Shown one piece after another: positions 11,231-61,625 of a DNA stretch of 64,000 bases. Made by a program: the position numbers and the translations under genes. Numbering within the stretch: the first letter of the stretch is position 1; the number at the start of each line of letters is the position of its first letter. Source of the DNA: Cynocephalus volans (lineage: Eukaryota > Chordata > Mammalia > Dermoptera > Cynocephalidae); the NCBI RefSeq assembly GCF_027409185.1, contig NC_084466.1, forward strand, positions 69,360,501 through 69,424,500, given 5' to 3'. The notes beneath the pieces are model-generated. The model saw only the letters and a program-made list of their open reading frames with translations, was not told the DNA's origin and did no database searches.

Positions 11231-11658
11231 ATTATTTTTTCAATTGCAATCTGAAAGAGACTTCACAATACATTCATGGCCTGTTGATATTACCTGGGAC
11301 CACTGGCCACTTTGCACCTGCATGGGGGTTTCCTATGGACTTGCATGTCTCAGAACAGTAAAGAGGGCAGTTCTCATCCAGCAGATAAGAAAATAGAGGT
11401 AAGGAGCAGGTAAACTGCTCAGGGCCAGGCAATCCACTGGGGCCTTGGTGAGGACCTATCTTCTAGGCCACCAGGCTATTAGCTATGGAATAAACACTGC
11501 TCAGGACAGACTTCTGCCCAGAGGGTTGGGGTGGAATTCTACAGACCCAAAGCCAACACAGGAGTCTTAGAACTAAGAGTTTGGAGCTAATAAAAATGCT
11601 GTGAGCCCTTTAAAAACCTTTTTGCTCAAGCCTAAAAGAAAAAAAAAATAGATTCAGA

Positions 11659-11750
11659 GATAACCAGGTAGCTCATTTGGTTAAAGTACAGCCTTATAAC
11701 ACCAAGGTCATGGGTTCAGAACCCTATCCCAGCCAGCCATCAAAAAAAAG
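11659..11750 (+). mobile_element. Monomeric tRNA-Ile-derived SINE
   Basis: It contains box-A-like GTAGCTCATTTGG, ATAACACCAAGGTCATGGG and box-B-like GGGTTCAGAACC, then CAGCCAGCCATC and an A-rich tail. It is older and more diverged than the dimers. Confidence 0.7.
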
Positions 11751-13855
11751 AAAAAAATCCAAACTTGCAAGAATATACAATATGAAGCACAGACACACAT
11801 GATGATAAAAAGACATTCGGTGATTGTCAAGTCATCTCAACATGTAGTCTGCACAGGCAAATTTGAGGAGGCTCTGAAACTCTCGGCTACAAGTAAAGGT
11901 GTTAAATGCATTGTAGCTTAGAGGCACCCAAGTGCCAGGGCTAAACTCCAGCCTAGCAATCATTTCCTTCTCCTGTGTTTTCATTATAATGATGTTTATT
12001 TGAATTTCCAGATGCACAAAAAACGATAAAGAGAATTTGGGCTCTAGCTTCAGACTGGGAAGTTGGTTTTGGTCAGAGAGACACCTGGTGGCTGTTGAGA
12101 TAAATCACACTGTTCTGCAAAAGGACACCTCCCTCGCCCCCCCTAAGGAGACCAAGGGGTGCCGAGGAAGCCCAGCTTCTCCTGCTAAGCAGGGCACCAC
12201 ATTCACCTGAGGGAGGAGGAGGCAGCTTTCCAGAGGGAACACAACGAGTTACAGTTTTCGGGGCCAGAGCCAAGTGGGCTCGAATGCCCTAGCTGTCTCC
12301 TAGACAACAGCACCGCTAGCTTGGAGGTTTCCAAAGTCCATTGGACTTACCAGAATCTGGGTGCCGTTCATTCTCAGCAGGTTCAGCCCAGGCCCCCTAC
12401 AACACCTCTGAGCTCAGATGGCTGCAACTTGGTCAGGGAGTTTGCCACCAAGGGGCAGGACAGGATGGCTGTGTTCCCGCAGTGTCCCGATGTGGTCCAC
12501 CCACAAAGGACACCCCTACATGAAATCATGTTCATCAGGTTTCCTTTTGGGGCCAAGGTGGGGGTATTATGATAGCCTTTCCCCCCCACTTTCAATATTT
12601 CTGAATGCTTAAATTTTGCCGTAAACAGTTAATTATGTTTATATTATAAAGATATAATAGCCATTTCCATTTCAGAGGGAAAAAAATGTTAATTTCCATC
12701 CACTCGTTTTCATTTTAGCCCTTGGATGATTTTACATTTCTGTCTATTCATCTTTTTGAATTGAATAGAATAAAGATGACTCTGGGATTTCACAGCATTA
12801 CTTACCATTCTCATGTTCTGTCCTGTAATTTCAACCGCTGTCATTGTCTTCACACAAAGGAAACAGCAGTCAAGTAGACATCTCCCTCTGGAATGAGCCC
12901 AGGCAGTGGTGTTTATATCCCTGCCCGAGTTTGAAAATGAAGAAAGTAGAGTGGTTTCATTCCTGCCAGTTCCACAATACTTTCCAGCACCAAATCAGCT
13001 TTCCCACACGCCAAGGTAATCTGAAAAGGGAAACTAAACTGAGTCAGCTTGAATGGCTGCTTAAAGCATTTCTTTGTATATGCGTTCCTTGCTTTTTTAA
13101 AAAAACAAAAGATGCAAATAAGTTGTATGTGAATGAAACTCTTCTAACTCAAGAATTTCACACACATTAGAGAAACACTGACAGATTTTTTTTTAAAAAA
13201 ACCTGTATTTCAAATCTTTTTCTAATTAAACTATTTGATTGATTTTTGTCTATGCTGGATTTTCTTAAAATAAAGGTCACCTCTAGTAAACCAGCAGAAT
13301 AATTTGGGTATCTATTTTTTGACATGTCAATTTCCAGATGCCATTGGGGGAAGAAAAAAAAAAGCTAGAATGATCACATTCATTTGTTTAAAAGGTAATC
13401 CCACCACGATTCTTCCCAAGTTCTTAAAGACTGAAAATTTATCAGGAATGCTGTCACTTATCTGGGGCCTGAGAAGGCATCTATGTTCTAAAGAAATGGA
13501 ATCCCATCCTAAGATGCTATCAACCCTCCCTCTCCACAATGGGACAACATGAAATTTCTAAAACTGCACATCCAGAAAAACACATATGGCATGAAGTCCT
13601 CCAGGTGTGCTGGAGGACACTGTAGGGCACAGCACATGGTACAACAGGGGTTGGCCATCTGGCATATGGTCATACTGAGCCACAACATGGTCACCTCAGT
13701 GATTCAACACAGAAGAGTTGGTATCAGGATGTGGATACAGGGGAGAAAAACCTCTAACTGTGATAAAGGATTATGTCACAGGTGTGTCTCTGGAACCTAC
13801 AATTGGGCAAAGTACTAAAGTAAAGTTTGTGTCAATGATGACTTTACAATGTCCA
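11751..13855. other. Intergenic, no recognised gene
   Basis: Mostly unique-looking, moderately AT-rich sequence. Frames at 12321-12612, 12844-13170 and 13304-13552 are short, lack domains and are not supported by splice signals I can defend. Confidence 0.4.
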
Positions 13856-13859
13856 TTTC

Positions 13860-14290
13860 CCTTTCAAGAAAGGTGACCAAATGTCCCAGCTGGCCTGTAT
13901 GGTCCGGGCTGAAAGAAAGTGAGCCAAAACGCCAGAGGTACCGATCAAGCTTTATTAAAGGAAAAGAATCTGCCCAGCTGTGCTCAAAATGGAGAGCAGC
14001 CCCAGGCATCAGGGTGGAAGAGCTTATATACGTTGTAGGACATCAAGGGCTAGCTGATACAATCAAGGAGGGGCATTATGCTAATGCAGAAGCTCCACCT
14101 GGCTGATACAACCTGGGTGGAAAATTACACCAATGCGGAAGCAAAAGGGTTTCTATTTCGCAGAAGTCACGAGGCTTCTCCTAAAGGGAAGGTGGGGTGG
14201 TGGCAGCCATTTTGTGCTTGGCTTTTCCTAAAATGGCGCTGGTTATGTTCAGAACCTATCACTGGCTTAGGCCAGTTGTCCTAGCATAAT
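13860..14290 (-). mobile_element. Endogenous-retrovirus-type LTR, minus strand
   Basis: On the minus strand a TATATAAG box (about 14024-14031) is followed about 70 bases downstream by AATAAA (13951-13956). This is an LTR layout transcribed in the same direction as ATP7B but beyond its 3' end. Family and exact ends are not determined. Confidence 0.45.
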
Positions 14291-14705
14291 TATTAACAAT
14301 GCCTCCACCCACTCTTAAAAATGTCCTTGTTTGGATGACAAATTACACTGTTGCCTCCCTTCATATGCAGCTCACCTAGGGCGTGCGCGTGTGTGTATGC
14401 GAATGGCCTTTTATGGACACTCACCCTAAAGCAGAGCAGTGTGTATGACAGGGTAAATTAAGCCTGTGTCAGTCCCAGCGGCGCAGGGACTTTGAGGGTT
14501 CTCCCACACACCAGAGGCAGGCCGGCATTCGGCACTCAGGAGTGGGCTTACACCCTCATGTCCCCTGCTGTTAAAATCCCACCCTCTCTGCCCCCTAAAA
14601 AGGCATTGAGCAGAGTTAGTCTCTTGCAGTTCTCACTGAAGACAGTGCTGCGCTGGCCTCTGACCGTCGTCCTTCTCTTTCACAGACGGAGCCATCCAAA
14701 GGCAG
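14291..14705. other. Intergenic, nothing recognised
   Basis: No supported gene. This is the stretch between the LTR and the presumed ATP7B cleavage site. Confidence 0.35.
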
Positions 14706-14727
14706 ATTTTTAGATGAATAAAAACAA

Positions 14728-14735
14728 ACTTTATT
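14728..14735 (-). terminator. ATP7B: Candidate ATP7B poly(A) signal
   Basis: On the minus strand AATAAA (plus-strand TTTATT at about 14730-14735) is followed immediately by GTTTGTTTTTATTC, a good U/GU-rich downstream element. This would give a 3' UTR of about 2.6 kb, close to the roughly 2 kb I remember for human. A second AATAAA at about 14815 is an alternative. Confidence 0.4.
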
Positions 14736-16660
14736 CTGATATTGCATGAAAAGTTTTTGAAGTAGGAATTGTTATCTGACAAATAATATTCCTTACACTT
14801 TGAACACCTAAAAGTTTATTTTCTGCACAATTATATAAATATTTTCATGTCCACAAATGAACATGATATTTATGGTCCTAAAAGTTTAAAATAATCAATA
14901 TAATTACATCCTTTAGATAATGATTAGCCTAGTTAGAAAACAAGAAATATTCCCCAAGCAAGAATAAAGAGAGGACACAATTGGGGGCAGATAGTGGAAA
15001 GGGGTTGGGCGTAAGGGTGGGGAGGAAGACCAAAACCGGAAAAACACAGTAATACCCTGTACTTGGATTTCAGAAGATAAAACCCAGCAAAAACTACATA
15101 ATATGGAAAAATTGAAAAACCATCCAAGGTGAAGGTGAGATGACCTTGTGATCAACTGAATTCAAAGCAGATATAACTAACACATCACCCGGCAGATTTG
15201 TTCTTCCAGGAGCAAGGATCTTTTTCTAGTTCATTCTTATCAAGCAAACTGATAATCAAGGCAGGAGCAGAATTAGAGAAAAGACTTCAGAACCAATAAA
15301 CATAGCATGTATATTGACTACATGATCTTGGGCAAGATACTTAGCCTCTCTGAGCCCGTTCCCTTACCTGTAAAATGTGGACAATAACAGCTATCTTGCT
15401 GGTTTGTTTGGAGGAATAAAGATAACCTATAAAAAGTGCTAACAATGCCCCTGGCAAGTAACTGACACTCAATAAATAACTAAAATTATTTTGTGTGTGA
15501 GACAAGGGCTTCACCTTAGAATTCAATGTGATTCTACTAGTCTGCACCTGTGTGGTTCTGCCAATCACCACGGACTTCACAGTCTAACACTGGACCCACT
15601 GCCCCTCTGGTGTCACACAATCAAAGACAGGTAAAAACAGACCCTCCCCTTGGGGAGGTGTGGTGGCCCCCTTCCTAAGGCGCCCACTCCGCTTGCAGAC
15701 AGCAGGCTCACAGAGGAGAACTGTGCTGTCCTCTGATTCAGGCGGCACCGCTTCCTTCCAGTTGCACAACGCCAGGGACGCTAGAGCCCTGAATTCTCTA
15801 TTGGACCCCATGAGGTGACAGTCACATAGAAGACCCTGTAAACTTAGCTCCTAGGGCCACGAGGGAGGTTTCTGCATGTGGGGCATCTGTTTCCAGCACC
15901 ACAGCTGAGGCAGGGACACACAAGGGTGCCCCAGGTCATGAGCACCTGGACCCCACAGGAAGCCGGATTTGGACTCGCAGGTCAGGCTCTGGGACCCTCA
16001 CTCCAGCTAGTCAACAACAGCACTCTATTCTGTGGGAAGAGGAGCCACGACTCCAGGGGGAGTGGCTCTTAGCGAGAAAGAACTCTCCACAACTCGAAGA
16101 GGGCCACAGCAAGCTCTGGCCAGGGTGTGAGCACAGAGCAGGCGGAGGCTGGAAGTGCACAGGCGAGAGCAGCTCGAGGATGAGGCAAGAGGGCACAGCC
16201 CCAGTGTCAAGGACGTCAAGCACACAGAAGGGGAGAAAAGGGAGAGATTGGGCCAGCAGAAAACAGAAGGTGCACTTGAGGTAAACTGTGGTCTCAGACA
16301 CATGATGCAGGCAGCATCGTCAAAGAGCCCAACAGCAAGTTTTGTGAGGGTTCTCTAGAAAGGCCCAGCTAGGCTTTTGGTCCTGAGGAGGTTGTTCCTT
16401 ACTTCACAAGTAGTCACCCCCAAATACTACAAGCAGAGGTCTGCAGAGAGGGCTGACTTTCCTCTGTCTTCTAGAGTCCAAGCAAGGTTTCCAACAAAGC
16501 CCACACCAACAGCATGCTGGGGCCAGGGTGCTCTGCTGGGCACAGGAGGATCCAGGCAGAGCAGTCACGTCCAGGCTGCTGGGAAAATGGAATAGTTTGG
16601 TCAGGGCCCTCGCCTCAGGTCCAGTTGGGTGTGGTTTTAGCACATCCTTTGTAAACAAAT

Positions 16661-16679
16661 TGTGTGTGTGTGTGTGTGT
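16661..16679 (+). repeat. (TG)n microsatellite
   Basis: Perfect TG dinucleotides, about nine units, within the presumed 3' UTR. Confidence 0.85.
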
Positions 16680-16887
16680 AGTTACTGTGCACGTGCGCCA
16701 CTGTATCTTTTTAGTTTTGTTGCTATTGTGTTCTTGAGAGAGACAGAGAGAGACAGAGAGAAAGAGAGGAGTTTTAGTGAAGCAGGTGGGTGGGCATCTG
16801 CCTCAGGCATCCACCTGGTGCAGCCATGCTTTCCAACCTATGGGTCCAAGGACCTTTTGACCAGTTACCTAGCTCATAGACCTGCAT

Positions 16888-16975
16888 GAAGGGGTCTGGT
16901 GACCCAGCCTGGCGTGTGTGGGGTCTGGTGGCCCAGCCCGGCATATGAAGGGTTTATGACCCAGTCTGTGAGCCC
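16888..16975 (+). repeat. Imperfect 30-bp tandem repeat in the 3' UTR
   Basis: The unit 'gaaggggtctggtgacccag' plus about 10 bases recurs as 'gtggggtctggtggcccag' and then as a decayed third copy near 16947-16975. Confidence 0.6.
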
Positions 16976-17334
16976 CAGACCCAGCCCTAGCTTGGCAAAT
17001 GGCCTAGTCAGTACAGGATTATCGGCAGGTAAAAGAGCTGGACAACTAGCGTGGTCACCTAGCTTTATAACTGGCGTCACAAACAGGATTAAGAGTGCTG
17101 CAACTGGCGATGTTGACAGGACTAACAGTAGCCACACACAAGCCAATGCCAGCCACAGCTGGATGGGCCAGGTGCGGCAGGGAGGGATGACTGGAAAAGT
17201 CCAGGGAGTGGAAGTCCCCAAGGCTAGAGGCAAGCGTGACTCCCCTGCTGGTGGTGCAGACAGCAAACAGATGCCGCTTTGCCAGAGGGAGCTGGGCCCC
17301 TGCCCTGTCCTTGATCTGGCCCCACCTGGAGCTC

Positions 17335-56683
<39,349 letters not shown>

Positions 56684-58022
56684 CTAAAAAGAAAAGACAC
56701 AACATTTTTTTATCCTTAAAATTAAATATTTTCTATAATATCCCAGCTTGCCTGGCACTGAGAAAATGGAAAACGATGCCACTGGTTTCAAAACATCCCA
56801 ATAACACAAGAACATAAAATGCAGAGAAAGAAAGCTAGAAAAACATCATTTACAAAATGAACAGGCTCACAGCTCTGACATTCTGTGACTCGGAACCTAG
56901 AAGTCAACTGTCTGCCCACCTTAGTGAAATGTCGTTCTCACCCTGGAGATGCGAGGTTTCTGAGAAGGAAAGCACGGTGCGCTTTATGCACAGACACAGC
57001 ATGACTGGCCCACAACGGAAGCAGAGAGCACAGAGGCCCACTTTTGGAAGGCACAGGTGTCTCAAAAGCAGCTCCCCATCTCTGGCTCAGGCCTGAAACC
57101 TCCCTGAAGAATTTGGTCCTTTCAACTCAAACTTTGGGAGTCCTGCTGAAATGCAAATCCCAGTACAGGCAACACCTTAATTCTGTCTCTTCCTAAGGGG
57201 AGTCTGTCTGATACTCTTACTTGGTATGGGTTATACGTGCTTAACAACCTTTGTGTGCAAGCTCCAAATGCAGAGAAATGAGCACAAGTGGCTGGGCAGA
57301 GAGGGGCAAGTGGAAAAAGCTGGAATAAGAGGAAGTTGAGTTCAACAAGGAACTTCACAGTTCTGCCTCCAGCCGAAGGTCACTGCCCTCCTGGGTGTTC
57401 AGGAGTTGTGATCATTACCTAAAATTATAGGTTCATAATCAAATTAAATGGATCTATTTTCTTAATGCACCACAGTACAAGCATTATTTCCTGATTTCTA
57501 CACATGATGATGTGGCGACAAAATCACATTCACTGGATCCCAGCCTTTCAATCTCTTAATTAGAGACAATTTTTACACCAGCACTATCATGTGCTTCAGA
57601 AATTTTGGACTAGGCCTTTATGTATAATACATGATTGAAAAAAAGAAAAAGGCATGTTTTTCTTTACTTGTACACAATACTACATATCCTCAGATGAATT
57701 TCAGTTACATGGGCTGATCTTCTCCAAATCCCTGAACATAAAATACTGATTTTTCCAACTTTGGCTTTTGAACAGCTTAACAAAGTTTTAAATAACTTTT
57801 AAAATGGAGACTACAAATGTTCATTCATATATCCACAAAGGAAATTTTAACTAGCTTGGTACTAATAATTGTAAAGAATTGTTTTTTAAAATATACTCTG
57901 TAGCATTTCCTAAAATAGTAGAATGTAATTACTTTCAGTTTGGTTTTTATAATTATAAACCAGCTATTACAAATTTCCCTACTTGAGGATAATTAATTTC
58001 AATTCTTTCTAAAAATAATCCT

Positions 58023-58204
58023 AGGGCTGGCCCGTGGCTCACGTGGGAGTGTGTGGTGTTGATAACACCAAGGCCACGGGTTCGGATCCCTTTATAGGGA
58101 TGGCCGGTTAGTTCACTTTGGAGAGCGTGGTGCTGACAACACCAAGTAAGGGTTAAGATCCCCTTATCAGTCATCTTTTAAAAAAAATAAAAATAAAAAT
58201 AAAT
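58023..58204 (+). mobile_element. Dimeric tRNA-Ile-derived SINE (CYN-like)
   Basis: GGGCTGGCCCGTGGCTCAC, 'gttgataacaccaaggccac', GGGTTCGGATCCC, GGCCGGTTAGTTCACTTTGG and 'gctgacaacaccaagtaagg' show two tRNA-Ile-like units, then an (AAAAT)n tail. It is flanked by AAAAATAATCCT at 58011-58022 and 58205-58216. Confidence 0.88.
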
Positions 58205-58267
58205 AAAAATAATCCTGAACTTAAAAGCCAGACTGCAATTAAAAATGATGGTACAGACATGTACGTA

Positions 58268-58352
58268 TACGAGGGGTCTTCTAAAAGTTCATGAAAAGAT
58301 TCAAATTAATCTTTTAATTTCACTTCTCCACAAAATTTTTGAAGTACCCTTG
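58268..58352. mobile_element. Palindromic mariner-like MITE, copy 3
   Basis: The left arm TACGAGGGGTCTTCTAAAAG is inverted at the right as 'atttttgaagtacccttgat', with 'tcaaattaatcttttaattt' between. Same family as the copies at 8304 and 49759. Confidence 0.65.
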
Positions 58353-58459
58353 ATATACATATAAAAATGTCCACGAAATACCAAGTTAAGAAATGCAAGG
58401 TATATAATAGTATGTATAATCTGATACCATAGTTGTAAAAAAAAAACAAAAAAAACCCA

Positions 58460-58500
58460 CACACACACATATGTACACATAAACATACTTGCATACACAT
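58460..58500 (+). repeat. (CA)n / CATA-rich microsatellite
   Basis: Short CA run 'cacacacacacat' followed by CATA-type repeats. Confidence 0.7.
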
Positions 58501-59856
58501 ACATGTATTCATGTGTGTAGAGGGAAAATGATTGCTTTCATTTTTTTCTTTATACTTTTATATATTCCCCTGGCCCCACTGTAATTTTTTTTTTTTTTAA
58601 TAATAAGTGTTTCCTACTGCTATCAACAGAGTTTTAGAAAAATAAGAGTTGCAACTGTGTTTACACAGATTACTGGGCTAACACAGTCCTATCCACACAT
58701 TCAGACAGCACCAAACACATCCCAGAGTTAGGAACTCTATTAAAAAGCATAATTTGGCAGAAGTAATACCATTTTGCATTCGTATAGTACTCTACAAAGT
58801 GCTACTGATTTAATGTAGTTTAAGGAGATATAAAATGAAAACTACACAACTACTTTGGAAAGCAACGTAATTCAAATTCACTGAGCATGGAGTTTGCAGG
58901 ATCGTACCTAACACCTCACCCCACCCACCACCCCCACCCCCAGCCAGCTAATCCCCACTCTGTAAAAGCTACCCAAACTGGCAGCCACTGAATAATGATT
59001 CTACACTCCTGTTATTAAATTTGCTCGGGAAGAAACTTTGAAGGAGTCTCTTGAAATTTTCCAAACATTCAGAACACCAAAAAAGATTTTTAATATTTTA
59101 AAATAAGTATTTTAGGGCATAATTATAGCCTGGTTAAAAACCTGACAGCAAAATGCACAACCTTTAAATACTTCAAAAAGAGGCTCTGTTTTCAACATCC
59201 AAATACCATGTGACTTCAACATATGTAAATCTCTTGCATAGTTCATCTCAGAAAGCTCCTTTCACAAATGTCCTTTGGTTTGGGAGACTTTTTAAACAAT
59301 GAACACCAGAAAAATAAGTCTTGAAGGAAGCAAAGTACTTATGAAAACTTTCCTTTGTATCTAACTAGTAAAATGCCTTTAAAAGTACTTTTATTTCACC
59401 TATGTCAGATGAAAAACAATCCCACACAGACCTCCACTTTTATAATACGTTATTACTGTCTTACTTTTGAACATGAACTAACTTTTGGGCTAACAAAACT
59501 TACATTTACTTAAACATTTTCAAAATGTTTACTTAGTTGAAATGTGGAGATTAACTAAATAAGGTACACACTTTAAAAATAAAAAGGAGGGAAAGACCCA
59601 TTTTTGTCTGACTTGCTTTTGGAAAACTCTCGCTCTAAAGAGTCTTACAAGGTATCCTCAACGTCTGAAGCAACAAAACCAAACTTCACCCACAGTGAAA
59701 TTAATCACCGTGACTCCCTCTTGGTGGTACATTCATTCTCTCCCCCTACCCTGACCGTTTCCCGACGCTCATACATGAGACGTGGAAAGAAACCTCTACC
59801 TGTAAACTGGGTTCAAGCCCCTCCTGGCTTTTTAGCCCTTCTGAAATTGCACTGAC

Positions 59857-60093
59857 CTGATTGGAACTCATTTCCCGGGTTTCATTCAAAACCCTGTGTG
59901 GAAATTCTCCCTCCTCTGATGGAGGCGAGCCTTCTTCCCCCGGAGACACTGGTCTGGCAGAGTCCCTGGCCCCATGGCTCTTCTTGAAGGACCACTGCTT
60001 GTGGACGGACAGCAGGATCACGTGTGGGTCACTCAGAGTCGCCAGGAAGGACTGCTCAGGGTTCCGGGCCACCTCACTCCCAGCTTTCTCCAT
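59857..60093 (-). CDS. ATP7B: Candidate alternative first coding exon of ATP7B (79 codons)
   Basis: On the minus strand ATG at 60091-60093 has a good context (GCAGCGATGG). The frame stays open for 79 codons (MEKAGSEVARNPEQSFLATL ... ETREMSSNQ) to a consensus donor CAATCAG|GTCAGT at 59856. It ends in phase 0, exactly what exon 2 (ATC at 56683) needs, and would yield a 1526-residue protein. The peptide is hydrophilic and Ser/Glu-rich in its second half, with no metal-binding motif. I recall a report of an N-terminally extended ATP7B in sheep with an extension of about 79 residues; I cannot check the match. The usual small first exon is not visible in the window. Confidence 0.55.
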
Positions 60094-60170
60094 CGCTGCG
60101 TCCAGGGTCACGTTTACTCCCCGTTAAAGCAGTGCACTTTCACCAGACTATTTAGTTGTGTTAGAAGGAA

Positions 60171-60216
60171 AACGCTTGAACATTAGCATTTTAAACGCTT
60201 GAACATTAGCATTTTA
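60171..60216 (+). repeat. Perfect 23-bp tandem duplication
   Basis: The unit AACGCTTGAACATTAGCATT+TTA occurs twice without mismatch (60171-60193 and 60194-60216). It lies 78-123 bases upstream of the candidate alternative start codon. Confidence 0.9.
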
Positions 60217-61150
60217 AAGTATCCTAATCAGCAGTGGGGAAGGCACCCTTCTGCTCATGAGCCCCTGGGAGAAGAGGCTGCCACTGAGTCTTCAGTCTGG
60301 CAGCCAGCTTTGGGAACCTGGGCAGGCTGCACACTGCTCAGTACCTATTTGCTTTTGTTTATCTATACCCGTCCCACCAGCTGGCAACCTCTCGCTCACC
60401 ACAATGCATGCGGCACTGTGGATCTTTGCACACGGCCCGCGCCCGCCCTCACCTGCACTGCCAGATACCCAGCCAGTGTGCCCAGAAGCCCAGCACAGAA
60501 TCATCTCCCCAAGCTAAGCTCAGTTTCCTTTTGGCCGTGTGCACACCTAGAAACCCAGCCTAGAGGTAGGGGAGATATCTTCCTTTTATTACCAAACTGT
60601 GAGTGTTTTCTTGGAATAACTTCAGCTGTCTCTTTCACAGCTCCAATGCTGGCAGGGTGCAGAATACTCAGTGAGAAGAATTTCCTAGGCAGCATAACTT
60701 GCAATTTCAAGAAGATGTAAGAAAGTTTCATGTTTCCTGCAGCTTTGTTTTCCCCTGGACCAAAGGCTGGACATCAGTAAATGACTGCCCAAAATCACTG
60801 GCTAACAAGGGCCAGTTATATGTTTTATATGTGGCACAATAGCCACAGGAACTAATGCACAGTCCAGGCTTTTCAGGCTACCTGCTGTTCCACAGGAGGA
60901 TTAATAGAAGGAGACACAGGACAGTGTGATAATCCGGGCAGCCGCCTGTTCTGTCGGGCAGCACTGCCTCCTTCCCACACCCCACCCTACCGGCTCAGAG
61001 ACCTGGAAGGAGGCGACCTCATCTCCCATGGGAGGAACAGCTCTGCCAGCCACTAAATCTGGTAACACCTCCTGCTGCATGTGTAACAGCCTGCACAGAA
61101 GTGACTCAATTTCGTTAAACTTCTAAATTAAAAGTTATTTTTTTTTGCTA
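60217..61150. other. Upstream/intron sequence, nothing recognised
   Basis: The 173-codon plus-strand frame at 60199-60720 starts in the tandem duplication and has no domain. I do not call it a gene. Confidence 0.45.
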
Positions 61151-61154
61151 CTCT

Positions 61155-61625
61155 TGTAACCTGAACTGCATAGCTTGCAGCTGGATATTAGAATACAATG
61201 ATTCTTGTTCACATAATTGCTAGAACATAATGACTTTTCTTCACATTGTACACAGAATAATTATAGAAGAAATTATTAACCCAGATGGCCATTCTTTACT
61301 AGATTACTAACTAGATCTTTTTGAGGTTAACAGGAACTGAATCCATGACTTGACTTCATGGAGGATGGTCACCATGAATCAGCTCCCATCTGAGAAGTTC
61401 TTTGATGTTTACCTGCAATTTTATGATTATGCCTGTATGTCCCTGCTTAGATCACCATGAATCAGCTGCCCCTACCACCTGTCTCTATAAAACCCTTTGG
61501 CAAGTCTGGAAAAAGTGGAGATGGTCTTTGAGACATAAGTCCACCATTTCCCCAGGCTGCTGGCTTCCTGATTAAAGGCCACCTTTCCTTACACCAACAC
61601 TTGTCTCTCAATTATTGGCTACAGA
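61155..61625 (+). mobile_element. Endogenous-retrovirus-type LTR with TATA box
   Basis: CTCTATAAAACCC (TATAAAA at 61486-61492) is followed about 80 bases later by ATTAAA at 61571-61576 and a T/C-rich stretch. It contains two near-identical short phrases 'caccatgaatcagct' (61370 and 61453). It reads on the plus strand, antisense to ATP7B. Family not named; ends approximate. Confidence 0.55.

Larger units (their letters stand above)
14710..17334 (-). other. ATP7B: Probable ATP7B 3' UTR
   Basis: Sequence downstream of the stop codon on the minus strand. It contains a MIR-like fragment (about 15320-15475), a short (TG)n at 16661-16679, a GA-rich run at 16738-16770 and an imperfect tandem repeat at 16888-16975. 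The 3' limit depends on the poly(A) signal used. No competing coding frame is credible: the plus-strand frames at 16899-17637 are antisense to this UTR and to exon 21. Confidence 0.5.
56684..59856 (-). other. ATP7B intron between exon 2 and the candidate alternative first exon
   Basis: It is 3173 bases if the exon at 59857-60093 is used; otherwise part of a much longer intron 1. It contains a dimeric SINE (58023-58204), a MITE (58268-58352) and a (CA)n run (58460-58500). The stretch 58340-58620 looks L1-like. Confidence 0.7.

Noticed and set aside
58023..58204. tRNA-Ile-like sequences as real tRNA genes
   Set aside because: They lack an intact cloverleaf, occur as dimers with A-rich tails and target-site duplications, and are dispersed in many copies, so they are SINEs.
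60094..60111. Six extra codons before the ATG of the alternative exon, from a GTG start
   Set aside because: GTG is not a normal vertebrate start codon; the first ATG in the frame is at 60091-60093 with a good context.
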